The position numbers and the translations under genes were made by a program. From Lentihominibacter hominis (GTDB taxonomy: Bacteria; Bacillota; Clostridia; Peptostreptococcales; Anaerovoracaceae), in contig NZ_JACRTA010000002.1 of NCBI RefSeq assembly GCF_014385065.1, positions 124,001 through 188,000 on the forward strand: a stretch of DNA of 64,000 bases, in the 5' to 3' direction. This document shows, one piece after another, positions 7,310-16,255 of the stretch. The notes under the pieces are model-generated. The model was not told the origin of the DNA. It saw nothing but the letters and a program-made list of their open reading frames with translations, and made no database searches. Positions within the stretch are counted from its first letter, which is position 1. Each line of letters begins with the position of its first letter.

Positions 7310-8560
7310 ATGAATAAATATGATATCAGAGATATAACATTTGCAGAGTCCGGCCACAGAAAAATAGAGTGGGTGAGAAACAATATGCCGCTGCTCCGGG
7401 CTATGGAGGAAGAGTTTAAAAGGGATAGGCCTCTTGATGGAATTAAAATAAGTCTTTCGGTACATCTCGAGGCTAAAACTGCTTATCTCTGTCTTGTACT
7501 GGCGGCAGGCGGTGCACATATGTCGGTGACAGGAAGCAATAGTTTGTCGACCCAAGATGATGTAGCAGCTGCACTGGCGGACAGAGGCCTTAAAGTATTC
7601 GCATATCATGGGGCTACTAATGAAGAGTACATGAGGCATCTTGAAATGTGTCTTGAACATAAACCTAATATTATAATAGATGACGGCGGAGATCTTGTAG
7701 AGCTGCTTCACAGAAAGCGTTCTGACTTGGCAGAGGATGTTTTTGGAGGATGTGAAGAAACAACTACAGGAGTGATAAGACTCAAAGCGATGGAGAGAGA
7801 AGGCATTCTTAAATTCCCTATGGTGGCTGTAAATGATGCTAAGTGTAAACATCTATTCGATAACAGATATGGTACGGGGCAGTCCGTGTGGGACAGCATG
7901 ATGAGAAACACTAATCTTATCGTGGCTTCCAAGACTGTGGTAGTAGTGGGATATGGATGGTGCAGTAGAGGCATAGCCATGAGAGCATCAGCTCTGGGTG
8001 CAAAGGTAATAGTAACAGAGATAGATCCGGTAAAAGCTATGGAAGCAAAGATGGATGGACATGATGTAATGCCTATGAATAAAGCGGCATCCATGGGAGA
8101 TATGTTTATCACAGCTACAGGCTGCAAGCACACCATAACTGTAGAACATATGGTGAAAATGAAAGATGGTGCTATTTTGGCTAATGCAGGACATTTTAAT
8201 GTAGAGATCGACATGGCCGGTCTTGAAGAAGCAGCGATCAGCTCTTGTGAAACAAGAAATAACATTATAGGTTATACTTTGAAAAACGGAAATATTATAA
8301 ATGTTATAGGAGAAGGCAAGCTTGTCAATATCGCTGCGGCAGATGGACATCCGGCAGAAATAATGGATCTCAGTTTTGCTGTTCAAGCAATGTCAGCGCT
8401 ATATATCAAGGACAATTATAAAAATCTTGATAATAAGGTAATAGATGTTTCTGGGGAAATAGATAATGTGATAGCCCGCAAGAGGTTAGAGGCATGGGAT
8501 ATAGAAATTGACAGCCTCACGGAAGATCAGAAGCTGTATCTTAAAAGCTGGCAGTTATAA
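7310..8560 (+). CDS. ahcY: Adenosylhomocysteinase (SAH hydrolase), short archaeal/Thermotoga type
   Basis: Cleaves S-adenosylhomocysteine to adenosine and homocysteine with bound NAD. The 416-residue protein carries the substrate-domain start (SVHLEAKTAYL), the central DDGGDL, NDAKCKHLFDNRYGTGQS, and an NAD-binding loop VVVVGYGWCSRGIAMRA near residue 205. The GYGWC version and the tail lacking the usual KPDHYRY end are typical of archaeal and Thermotoga forms rather than the long form of E. coli relatives. Some short forms prefer S-inosylhomocysteine, so exact substrate is open. AAAGGATG precedes the ATG. No SAH riboswitch fits in the 69-base gap before it. Confidence 0.92.
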   Translation: MNKYDIRDITFAESGHRKIEWVRNNMPLLRAMEEEFKRDRPLDGIKISLSVHLEAKTAYLCLVLAAGGAHMSVTGSNSLSTQDDVAAALADRGLKVFAYHGATNEEYMRHLEMCLEHKPNIIIDDGGDLVELLHRKRSDLAEDVFGGCEETTTGVIRLKAMEREGILKFPMVAVNDAKCKHLFDNRYGTGQSVWDSMMRNTNLIVASKTVVVVGYGWCSRGIAMRASALGAKVIVTEIDPVKAMEAKMDGHDVMPMNKAASMGDMFITATGCKHTITVEHMVKMKDGAILANAGHFNVEIDMAGLEEAAISSCETRNNIIGYTLKNGNIINVIGEGKLVNIAAADGHPAEIMDLSFAVQAMSALYIKDNYKNLDNKVIDVSGEIDNVIARKRLEAWDIEIDSLTEDQKLYLKSWQL

Positions 8561-8567
8561 GATGAAT

Positions 8568-9548
8568 TTATGTAATAGAGGTTATTTTAAAAGTATGGTA
8601 TCTGGCGATATGTTTTTCTAATATATACAGAATATCAGAATTTTGTAATATTTGATATTGCTGGAGTGTGTTAGACTGTTGAATATACTGATTCCTATGC
8701 TCGCTTGGCGTATGTCCGTACCATTTCTTAAAGTTTTTATAAAAGTATTTAGGATCTGAAAATCCGCATTTATATGATATTTCTATATTAGGTAAGTTTG
8801 TGGTAAGTAAAAATGTTTCGCTTTGATAACATCTTATATAATTTATCATATTGCTGAAACTCTGGAATGGTGATTTTGAGAGAAATTGAGACAGATAATT
8901 TTCATTTATAAATTCTCTGCTGGCTATTTCACTTACAGTTATTTTATTCATGTAATTTTGCTGGCAGAATTTTAATATGCGGTTAAATCTTTCTCTACTG
9001 ATATTATTAGTGTTAGTGTTGGGATTTGTATTCATATAATCATACCATTCAAAATATGACAGCATTATGTTTATTAATTTATTGGCCAGCCTTGAGTAAA
9101 GATTAGTATGACCGTGAATATTCAAGTCTTCGTTAGATAAATAGATATAAGCTATTGACAGTAAAGTATCTGTTATATTATACATCGGCAGTTTTTGATA
9201 TTGATTGCAGGTATCACTTCTGCATGTAAAAAAAGTGTACTTTAAATAGTCGAAAGAACTGTCAACCTGTGATAGGTCTATATATAATGACATTACTATA
9301 TTGTTTTTGCTTTCCGAATGTAAATAATGTATATCCATACAGTCTATGGAAAAAACGTCGCCCTCACGAAGTTCTATTGTCTGATCTGCAGATATAAGCT
9401 GGATGTTTCCTTTTAGGCATAGAATAATTTCCAGTAAAGTTTCGTGACGATGTGGCTTGATATTAGTAACATTATAAAAAGATACTCCGAGAGGAGTATT
9501 TTTTATTTTTTGTATTGAATTTTCATTGGCAATTATATCTGTATACAT
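8568..9548 (-). CDS. AraC-family regulator with N-terminal cupin-like sensor
   Basis: A 326-residue transcription factor. Residues 1 to about 110 look like an AraC cupin sensor (HRHETLLEIILCLKG, then a beta-rich stretch with DVFSIDCMDIHYL). The last 100 residues hold two helix-turn-helix motifs, including VSEIASREFINENYLSQF and the family signature ISYKCGFSDPKYFYKNFKKW. It converges on the SAH hydrolase gene and diverges from the permease operon at 9689 across about 140 bases, so it most likely controls that operon. The inducer is unknown. Confidence 0.9.
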   Translation of the reverse strand: MYTDIIANENSIQKIKNTPLGVSFYNVTNIKPHRHETLLEIILCLKGNIQLISADQTIELREGDVFSIDCMDIHYLHSESKNNIVMSLYIDLSQVDSSFDYLKYTFFTCRSDTCNQYQKLPMYNITDTLLSIAYIYLSNEDLNIHGHTNLYSRLANKLINIMLSYFEWYDYMNTNPNTNTNNISRERFNRILKFCQQNYMNKITVSEIASREFINENYLSQFLSKSPFQSFSNMINYIRCYQSETFLLTTNLPNIEISYKCGFSDPKYFYKNFKKWYGHTPSEHRNQYIQQSNTLQQYQILQNSDILYILEKHIARYHTFKITSIT

Positions 9549-9688
9549 GGTTACATTATAGTCTGCTTGTTCAGAATAGTCAAATCTTATAAAACTATAA
9601 TATTAACCCACAAGAAACGGCAATCGTAAAATTTATGCAGGGTATTTACTATATGAATAAGAAGTTGTTAAAAATGGAGGTGATTTAT

Positions 9689-11353
9689 ATGGATAGGAGA
9701 GTAACGGAAGACTCAGGAGGGGTATCAGGCTTGAAGAAAAGAAAAATACGGCCTTTTGGTATAGCTTTTATGCTTTATTGCCTTGTGGCGGCAGGGGCCT
9801 TTGGAATCGAGGAAATGATACCTGCCAGCGGACCCGGGCTAACAATAGTTATACTGGCAGTATTTCCAATAGTTTGGGCTTTGCCAATATGCTTGATGGT
9901 ATCGGAATTATCAGCTCTCATGCCTCGGGAAGGAGGTATTTATGTGTGGGTTAAAGAAGCGCTTGGGGAGATGTGGGGATTTTGTACATGCTGGTGGAGC
10001 ACGATATGCACTTATTTATGCAGTGCCACATATGTGGTTTTAGTAGTTGGATATGCAGAAAAGTTCATCGACATGACGAATGTGCAGGTCATGGCCGTAA
10101 AAGTAGCGATGATTTTAATTTTTACGGTAATTAACCTAATGGGCCTTAAAGAGGTTAGTGTTGTCAATACTGTTTTTTCTGTAATGATTATTGCTGTATT
10201 TGCGCTGGTAACTGTGGTTGGGTTTGCTAACTGGGAATTCAATCCGGTAGAGCCGTTTACACCTGAAGGAGAGAGTGTAGTAAGCAGTTTAGGGGGAAGT
10301 GTGTGCATTGCCATATGGATGTATTGTGGGTATGAGTGTGTGGCATATGTATCCGGAGAAATTGAAAATCCTAAAGTTATTCCTAAAGGTTTTTTTATTG
10401 CAATGCCCCTTATCGCACTTAGCTATATTCTTCCTACTGTGGCAGGCTTAGGCTCTATAGGAAGCTGGGAGAGCTGGTCGACTGAAAGCGCAGAAGGGAC
10501 AGTAGGATATGCTGATGTTCTGACTCAGAATTTGGGACAGGCGTGGGGAGTGGTATTTATTATAATAGCAATTATTTCCCAGTGTGCAATATTCAATACA
10601 TACATGACAGCAGGGTCAAGAGGATTTCTCGTAATGTCAGATGATAATCTTTCTCCTAAATTTTTGGGGAAAGTGGATAAAAAAAGAGGCATGCCATATT
10701 GGGGAATAATATTGATAGCAGCTGTAACAATGATAATGTCAACGTTTGATTTCTCTACAATTATTATTTTGGTTGGTCCGGTATGTATAGTTGTTTATTT
10801 TACCATATCAGTTTCACTTATAGTTTTGCGTAAAAAATATCCGGTGGATAAAAGAGGGGATATTTATTATATAAAAGGCGGAAAGAAAGTGATATATGTG
10901 ATAACAGCACTTGTGTTTATCGTAGGTATCGCGGGGATTATAGTAAACGGAACGGAATATTTTATCATGAGCTTCATTACCATAGGCTCAGGTCTTGTAG
11001 CTTATATAATATTTAAGCTTCTGTACGGGGGTCTCTATAGGAAAAGCCCTGACAGATATCCCATTAATGAAAAGACAAGGCTTGCAACAGGAGATGTTAT
11101 GAGGATAGGGCTGTTCATGTTGCTCTGCGGCATACTGGCATTTTTCGGGGCTCTGTTTATAACATGGTATGAAGGCTCATACGGCGAAGAATATTATCTC
11201 GAAACATATGAGAAAGGTATTTTAAGCGATTTCTGGCTCATGATAAAGATATTAAAATTCGGAGGGATTATATCAGGGATATTAGGAATTATACTCTTGA
11301 TTTTAGGAAAACGGTACGACGATACAGAAAGGATAAAAAAGGAAAGTTTATGA
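9689..11353 (+). CDS. APC-superfamily permease, polyamine/amino-acid type
   Basis: A 554-residue integral membrane protein with about 12 to 14 hydrophobic helices. Helix 1 has a broken-helix motif (AAGAFGIEEMIPASGPG), and the region WMYCGYECVAYVSGEIENP near residue 215 matches helix 6 of amino acid-polyamine-cation transporters; the closest feel is the polyamine:proton symporter group. The ATG at 9689 follows GGAGGTGAT, whereas upstream in-frame starts have no site. The stop overlaps the amidohydrolase start (ATGA), so the products are coupled. It probably imports the substrate of the two hydrolases; the substrate cannot be read from sequence. Confidence 0.88.
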   Translation: MDRRVTEDSGGVSGLKKRKIRPFGIAFMLYCLVAAGAFGIEEMIPASGPGLTIVILAVFPIVWALPICLMVSELSALMPREGGIYVWVKEALGEMWGFCTCWWSTICTYLCSATYVVLVVGYAEKFIDMTNVQVMAVKVAMILIFTVINLMGLKEVSVVNTVFSVMIIAVFALVTVVGFANWEFNPVEPFTPEGESVVSSLGGSVCIAIWMYCGYECVAYVSGEIENPKVIPKGFFIAMPLIALSYILPTVAGLGSIGSWESWSTESAEGTVGYADVLTQNLGQAWGVVFIIIAIISQCAIFNTYMTAGSRGFLVMSDDNLSPKFLGKVDKKRGMPYWGIILIAAVTMIMSTFDFSTIIILVGPVCIVVYFTISVSLIVLRKKYPVDKRGDIYYIKGGKKVIYVITALVFIVGIAGIIVNGTEYFIMSFITIGSGLVAYIIFKLLYGGLYRKSPDRYPINEKTRLATGDVMRIGLFMLLCGILAFFGALFITWYEGSYGEEYYLETYEKGILSDFWLMIKILKFGGIISGILGIILLILGKRYDDTERIKKESL

Positions 11354-12957
11354 TTATAAAATCTCGGTGCATATTTGACGGGGTGTCCCCAGAACCATAC
11401 GAAGGATATGTGGCCATAAAAGAGAATAAAATACACAGTGTTTTAAAAGGCGATAGTATTCCCGTCAGACTCAGAAATGATGAGGAAGTTTTGGACGTAG
11501 GAAATAGAACTGTAATGGCAGGGTTCTGTGATAATCATGTACATATTTTCTTGGCGGCTCTTGACCTTACAACGTGTAGCTTAAGAGATTGTGAAAGTGA
11601 GGAAGAAGCAGCAAAAAGGCTGGCTGACTTTTACAAAAATCGCAAGGATAAGTGGGTAATCGGTTTCGGCTGGTGTAATTATGACTGGGCGAATCAAGAG
11701 CTTCCCTCTAAAGAGACTTTGGACAAATATTTTGGAGACAGACCTGTAATGCTTATAAATGATGAGTTGCATGCTTTGTGGGTCAACAGTAAGGCTCTTG
11801 AATTATGCGGCATAGATAAGTATACGGAAAATCCTCAGTATGGGGAGATTTACAGAGATGAAAAAGGGGAGCCTACAGGATATATACTTGAACAGTCAGC
11901 TATGAGGCTATTTACTGATATTGCATTAGATTATACTGAGGAAGAAGAGAAAGGCCTTATAAAGACTTTTGTCAAAGAGGCGCATAAAAAAGGCGTTACA
12001 TCGGTAGGCGATATGGAGATCATAGGTATTATGAAAAGTGATATTTATAAAGCCTTGGAATGCGAGAAGGAATTGAAAGTAAGAGTGTTTTTTTCTCCGT
12101 CAATTCAAAAACCCTTGGATGAATTTATAGAGCTGAAGGGAAATTTCGATTCGGACAATTTATCATTGCTCGGGGCCAAAGGATTTATCGATGGTACACC
12201 TTTGGGGCATACGGGATTGATGATTGATGATTATAAAGATATGCCGGGATTTAAAGGAGAACCGGTTCTGCACCTTGCAGAATTGAGGAATAAAGTGGAA
12301 CAATTAAATGGAGAAGGGATTCCGGTAAGGCTTCATGCGTGCGGAGATGGTGCGGTAAGGGAAGCGCTTGATGATATTGAGAAAGCAAATCACAATAGAG
12401 GTTTAGAGAATGTGAGAAATACAATAGAGCATATTGAGTGTCTGCATCCTGATGATATAGGAAGATTTGCCAAGTCCGGTACGATAGCATCTATTCAGCC
12501 TAATCATATGACTATGAATTCAATGGAAGAACATCCTATTTTTGATATTCTGGGACAAAAACGTTCTGAGCTTTCATGGCCTGCTAAGACACTATCACGC
12601 TCAGGAGCGTGTGTGGCTCTGGGAACAGATTGTCCTATAGTGCCATTGGAACCGATGATGACATTATACTGCGCGATAAACAGAGTAATGGAAGATGGTT
12701 CTCCACAAGGGGGCTGGAATCCTAAAGAAAAATATACTGTGCAGGAAGCGTTAAAAGGAGTCACTGTAAATAATGCCTATCTTTTCAAAATGGAAGATAA
12801 AATAGGAACATTGGAAAGCGGTAAGTATGCTGATATTGTAGTATTGTCTGAAGATATTTTTAAAAAGGATGTACTTGATATATTGGACATAAAAGTTGAT
12901 ATAACCGTGTGGAATGGTGAAAAAGTTTATGAAAGAAAAGGAGGAGAACATGAATAA
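11350..12957 (+). CDS. YtcJ-like metal-dependent amidohydrolase
   Basis: A 535-residue amidohydrolase-superfamily enzyme of the Amidohydro_3/YtcJ group, related to N-substituted formamide deformylases. Metal ligands visible are the HVH of DNHVHIF near residue 60, the His of RLHACGDGAV near 330, the His of TIEHIECLHPDD, and the Asp of LGTDCPIVPLEPM near 425. It starts within the permease stop and overlaps the next gene by 8 bp, a tight three-gene operon. The reaction is presumably hydrolysis of an amide, formamide or cyclic C-N bond in the imported compound; the substrate is unknown. Confidence 0.85.
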   Translation: MIIKSRCIFDGVSPEPYEGYVAIKENKIHSVLKGDSIPVRLRNDEEVLDVGNRTVMAGFCDNHVHIFLAALDLTTCSLRDCESEEEAAKRLADFYKNRKDKWVIGFGWCNYDWANQELPSKETLDKYFGDRPVMLINDELHALWVNSKALELCGIDKYTENPQYGEIYRDEKGEPTGYILEQSAMRLFTDIALDYTEEEEKGLIKTFVKEAHKKGVTSVGDMEIIGIMKSDIYKALECEKELKVRVFFSPSIQKPLDEFIELKGNFDSDNLSLLGAKGFIDGTPLGHTGLMIDDYKDMPGFKGEPVLHLAELRNKVEQLNGEGIPVRLHACGDGAVREALDDIEKANHNRGLENVRNTIEHIECLHPDDIGRFAKSGTIASIQPNHMTMNSMEEHPIFDILGQKRSELSWPAKTLSRSGACVALGTDCPIVPLEPMMTLYCAINRVMEDGSPQGGWNPKEKYTVQEALKGVTVNNAYLFKMEDKIGTLESGKYADIVVLSEDIFKKDVLDILDIKVDITVWNGEKVYERKGGEHE

Positions 12958-14227
12958 CAGAAAGTTTGAATTAATACCCGGTGTTGAAAATTGTGCCGGC
13001 GAGATGAAGGTGGCATTTCCCATAGAAGAGTATCAGAATCGTTTGACCCGGACGAGAATGCTTATGGAGAAAGAGGGGATTGATCTGATATATGCCACGG
13101 CTCCGGAAAGCATGAATTATATTACAGGTTACGATGTAGTATGGCACAGAGTCAACTCTCCTGCGGCATGGTTTGATACTATGGCTGCAGGAACAGCCAT
13201 ACATGTGGATTACGATGATTTTATACATTATGATTTGCCGGACGAAGAGGGAGTGTTAAAGCTTACAAGTATTTCAAGAAATACAAGGTTGTTTTATGAT
13301 ACTCCTGCAGAAATGTATGGAAAATCATATATTGTAACGACAGAAGATGAAAATTTTAAGCAGTTGATGGTAAAAAATCTGAAAGATGAAGGCTGGGTAA
13401 GGGATGGCATGACAGTAGGATTGGAATTCGGAAGCTACAGACCTAATTATGTTGTTTTTTCTCAGCTGAAAGAGGTCTTTGAAAGCGTCGGATGTAGAGT
13501 TGTAGACGCAACTCATATCATCAGGAAAGTGAGGGGGATTAAATCTCCTTTAGAACTTGAATACATAGAAAAGGCAAACCTTTTGTGTGATGTAGGAATG
13601 AATGCAATATATGAAGCCTTGCGGCCGGGGATAACGGAACTTGAAATCGTGGGAGAATATACGCGGGCTCAGAGTGAAGCCGGAAGTGAAGCTCCGGCCA
13701 TAGTAAATATGGTGCGTTCCGGACCTTCCAGAGCATGGTGTTTCCATATACCGGCTTCAAGGAGAAAAATAATGATAGGTGATCCCGTAGGTGTAGATTT
13801 ATCCGGAGTATATAACAGATACCATTCCAATCAATGCAGATATTTTTCAGTAGGTGAGCCGCCTAAAGAGTTTAAAGAAAAATATGCTGTAAATAAAGAA
13901 ATTATATCAATCGTTTCGTCTATAATAAAGCCTAATATGCTTGTATCTGATTTTCTTAAAGAACTGCAGAAATTTTACGAATCTGAAAATTTATGGGGAA
14001 AACAATACTGGATAGGAGGGTATGAACTTGGAATAGCATATCCTCCGGACTGGGTAGGTGCATATACATTCGATATATATGATGATATAGATGATATGGA
14101 AACAAGATTCGTACCGGGGACAGTAACAAACTTTGAGACAGGCTTTGGGTGTATAGACACATTAATGTTTAAAGAAAGTGACGCATATGTACTGGGGAAG
14201 ACTACAAGAGATCTTATGATAAAATAG
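12950..14227 (+). CDS. Creatinase-like M24 (pita-bread) hydrolase with incomplete metal site
   Basis: A 425-residue protein with a creatinase-type N-terminal domain (to about 170) and a C-terminal pita-bread domain. Of the five metal ligands of M24 peptidases, the first Asp (VGVDLSG, about 283) and two Glu (NFETG near 394 and FKESDAY) remain. The second Asp is Asn (RYHSNQCR), and the GHGIG-type His is replaced by GGYELGIAYPPDW near 355. This pattern is shared with creatinase and ectoine-hydrolase-like members that cleave C-N bonds without two metals. A His in WCFHIPASRRK near 265 may be catalytic. GGAGGAG precedes the ATG at 12950. Confidence 0.85.
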   Translation: MNNRKFELIPGVENCAGEMKVAFPIEEYQNRLTRTRMLMEKEGIDLIYATAPESMNYITGYDVVWHRVNSPAAWFDTMAAGTAIHVDYDDFIHYDLPDEEGVLKLTSISRNTRLFYDTPAEMYGKSYIVTTEDENFKQLMVKNLKDEGWVRDGMTVGLEFGSYRPNYVVFSQLKEVFESVGCRVVDATHIIRKVRGIKSPLELEYIEKANLLCDVGMNAIYEALRPGITELEIVGEYTRAQSEAGSEAPAIVNMVRSGPSRAWCFHIPASRRKIMIGDPVGVDLSGVYNRYHSNQCRYFSVGEPPKEFKEKYAVNKEIISIVSSIIKPNMLVSDFLKELQKFYESENLWGKQYWIGGYELGIAYPPDWVGAYTFDIYDDIDDMETRFVPGTVTNFETGFGCIDTLMFKESDAYVLGKTTRDLMIK

Positions 14228-14273
14228 TCATTTGATATTCAGATTGAAATTTAGTCTACAAAAAGGATGAAGT

Positions 14274-14320
14274 AAAAATGATGGTACTACATATTAAAAA
14301 TAACAGTACCATCATTTTTT
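14274..14320. terminator. Bidirectional terminator between the creatinase-like operon and gltX
   Basis: Arms at 14274-14288 and 14305-14319 are perfect 15-bp complements with A-rich and T-rich ends, so the hairpin can stop transcription from both converging genes. Confidence 0.9.
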
Positions 14321-14328
14321 ATGATTTA

Positions 14329-15990
14329 TTATTTAATCATGATCTCCAGTCTTTCCCTGGTTCTTTTTTCACCAAGTATTTGCTGGATTTCCCAAACATC
14401 AGGAGACTGAGTTCTCCCCATTATAGCTATTCTGATAACAGTGCTTACATGGCCGACATGGCCTTTGTACTGATCCGGATTTTTCTTAAAGTCTTTGGGT
14501 TTTGAGGCATATCCCATTTCCTCTGCAATGGATCGTATCTTATCGAACCACTGACTTTGATCATCACTGTGGTTGTAGGAAGCCAAGTATCTGCGCAGAA
14601 TTTCTGCGGCATCTTCATCATTCACTTCTTTTGGTATACTGTCTTTTATAATAAAGTAATCATCGAAGAAGTAACTGATAAAATCAAAAATTTGTTTTGC
14701 GTATATAAGATCTTTACGAGGTTTCTTTCCGTTTCGGCCCAGATCGAGAATTTTAGTTACATATTCTTTGTTATTTTCGATAAGAGAAAGTATTTCAGGT
14801 CTGAATTCTTTTGCCCAGTTTAAAAGGAAGCTGTAAAGTTCTTCTGCCGGAATTTTTACAAGAACATCTTTTGATATGTCATTGAGTTTATTAAGATCAA
14901 ACAGGGCGCCGCCGCTGCTCATTTTCTCTGTTGTGAATTTAAAGTCATCAATAGAAGCATCCGGATTGGCGATTCTCCATTCTTCGAAGTTGGAGTTAAG
15001 TATAGTAAGCAAATATTCTTTCACTGCTTGGGGATGATAACCTTCCTGCCTATAATAATCAAGGGATAGTTCAGGGTCTTTTCTTTTGCTGAGTTTTCGT
15101 TTGTTGCCGTTATCCAGTTTTAGAAGCTGTGCGGTATGGCAGTAAACAGGTATTTCAAATCCAAGTTTCTCAAAGAGCTCAACATGAATAGGAAGTGACA
15201 TGAGCCATTCCTCGCCTCTTACCACATGAGTTGTTCTCATGAAGTGATCATCTATGACGTGAGCGAAATGATAGGTAGGTATCCCATTTGCCTTGAGAAT
15301 AATAACATCCTGATTGTTTTCCGGCATTGAAAGCTTTCCTCTTATTGCATCGTCAATCTCTATATGTCTTATTTTTTCGGATGGCATATTGTGATTGCCG
15401 GAGGATTTGAGCCTCACTACATAAGGTTTATTATTTTTTATGTTTGATTCTATATCTTCATAGGAAAGGTTGCGGCTTTTTTCTGCATACTTTCCATATA
15501 TTCCGGTAGTTTCTTTTGCGGATTCTTGGGATTTTCTTATTTCTGAAAGTTCAGCTTCTGTCAGAAAGCAGGGATAGGCCAGTCCTTTTTTTACAAGTTC
15601 TTTAGCAAAGCACTGATATATTTTTCCTCTGTTACTTTGAAAATAAGGTCCGTAATTTCCCTTTTCTCCATTCAGTAACGCGCCTTCATCAAAATTGATA
15701 CCAAAAAAACGAAGGGATGTTATTATGGTTTCAACAGCGCCTTCGACATATCGTTTCTCATCAGTGTCTTCTATACGAAGGTAAAAAGTACCGTTTGACT
15801 GGTGAGCCAGACGCTCATCAACAAAAGCTCCGTACAGGTTTCCCAGATGTATGAAACCTGTAGGGCTTGGACCAAGTCTGGTTACCATAGCACCATCCGG
15901 TAGATTTCTTTCAGGGAATTTTTTCTGATAGTATTCAGGACTTTTATCTATACGAGGGAATAAAAGCTCCGCAAGTTTATTGTAATCCAT
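14329..15990 (-). CDS. gltX: Glutamyl-tRNA synthetase
   Basis: Charges tRNA-Glu with glutamate. The 553-residue class I synthetase has the HIGH-type motif in TRLGPSPTGFIHLGN near residue 46, LRIEDTD, GEEW in the acceptor-binding part and the KMSKS-type motif KLSKRKDPE near 295. It is longer than the common 480-500 residues, matching a clostridial subgroup. The ATG is supported by the family N-terminus (LAELLFP), yet the only good Shine-Dalgarno match (AAAGGAGG, complement of 16031-16038) is 40 bases upstream. The final region is anticodon-binding. Monocistronic. Confidence 0.95.
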   Translation of the reverse strand: MDYNKLAELLFPRIDKSPEYYQKKFPERNLPDGAMVTRLGPSPTGFIHLGNLYGAFVDERLAHQSNGTFYLRIEDTDEKRYVEGAVETIITSLRFFGINFDEGALLNGEKGNYGPYFQSNRGKIYQCFAKELVKKGLAYPCFLTEAELSEIRKSQESAKETTGIYGKYAEKSRNLSYEDIESNIKNNKPYVVRLKSSGNHNMPSEKIRHIEIDDAIRGKLSMPENNQDVIILKANGIPTYHFAHVIDDHFMRTTHVVRGEEWLMSLPIHVELFEKLGFEIPVYCHTAQLLKLDNGNKRKLSKRKDPELSLDYYRQEGYHPQAVKEYLLTILNSNFEEWRIANPDASIDDFKFTTEKMSSGGALFDLNKLNDISKDVLVKIPAEELYSFLLNWAKEFRPEILSLIENNKEYVTKILDLGRNGKKPRKDLIYAKQIFDFISYFFDDYFIIKDSIPKEVNDEDAAEILRRYLASYNHSDDQSQWFDKIRSIAEEMGYASKPKDFKKNPDQYKGHVGHVSTVIRIAIMGRTQSPDVWEIQQILGEKRTRERLEIMIK

Positions 15991-16092
15991 TTTTGTAATG
16001 CGATGCTGCTATAATTATGAACAGCCCGCGCCTCCTTTCATTGTATAACTATGGGGTATTTTATTAGTTTGTGATCTGTGCATACTTAAATT

Positions 16093-16121
16093 ATTTTAGC
16101 AATATTTTTAATGGGTTGCAA
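16093..16121 (-). promoter_or_regulatory. Candidate promoter of gltX
   Basis: Read on the minus strand, TTGCAA is followed after 17 bases by TAAAAT, leaving a leader of about 100 bases before the gltX start codon. I see no T-box core in the leader. Confidence 0.45.
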
Positions 16122-16186
16122 CATTATAAATGTAATACCTGTAGATATCAACATTTGAAAATACAATCATGAAAATTTTTTATAAT

Positions 16187-16241
16187 AAAAACTGTGTACA
16201 GTCTTGAAAATATCAAATTCATGTACACAGTTATGTTTTTT
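16187..16241 (-). terminator. Terminator after cadA
   Basis: ACTGTGTACA (16191-16200) pairs with TGTACACAGT (16222-16231), flanked by A- and T-rich tracts. It lies just past the stop of the minus-strand ATPase gene. Confidence 0.7.
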
Positions 16242-16255
16242 AATAAGTGAAATAA

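Noticed and set aside
7708..8265. Minus-strand reading frame of 185 codons
   Set aside because: Antisense to the SAH hydrolase gene and without a start signal or known domain.
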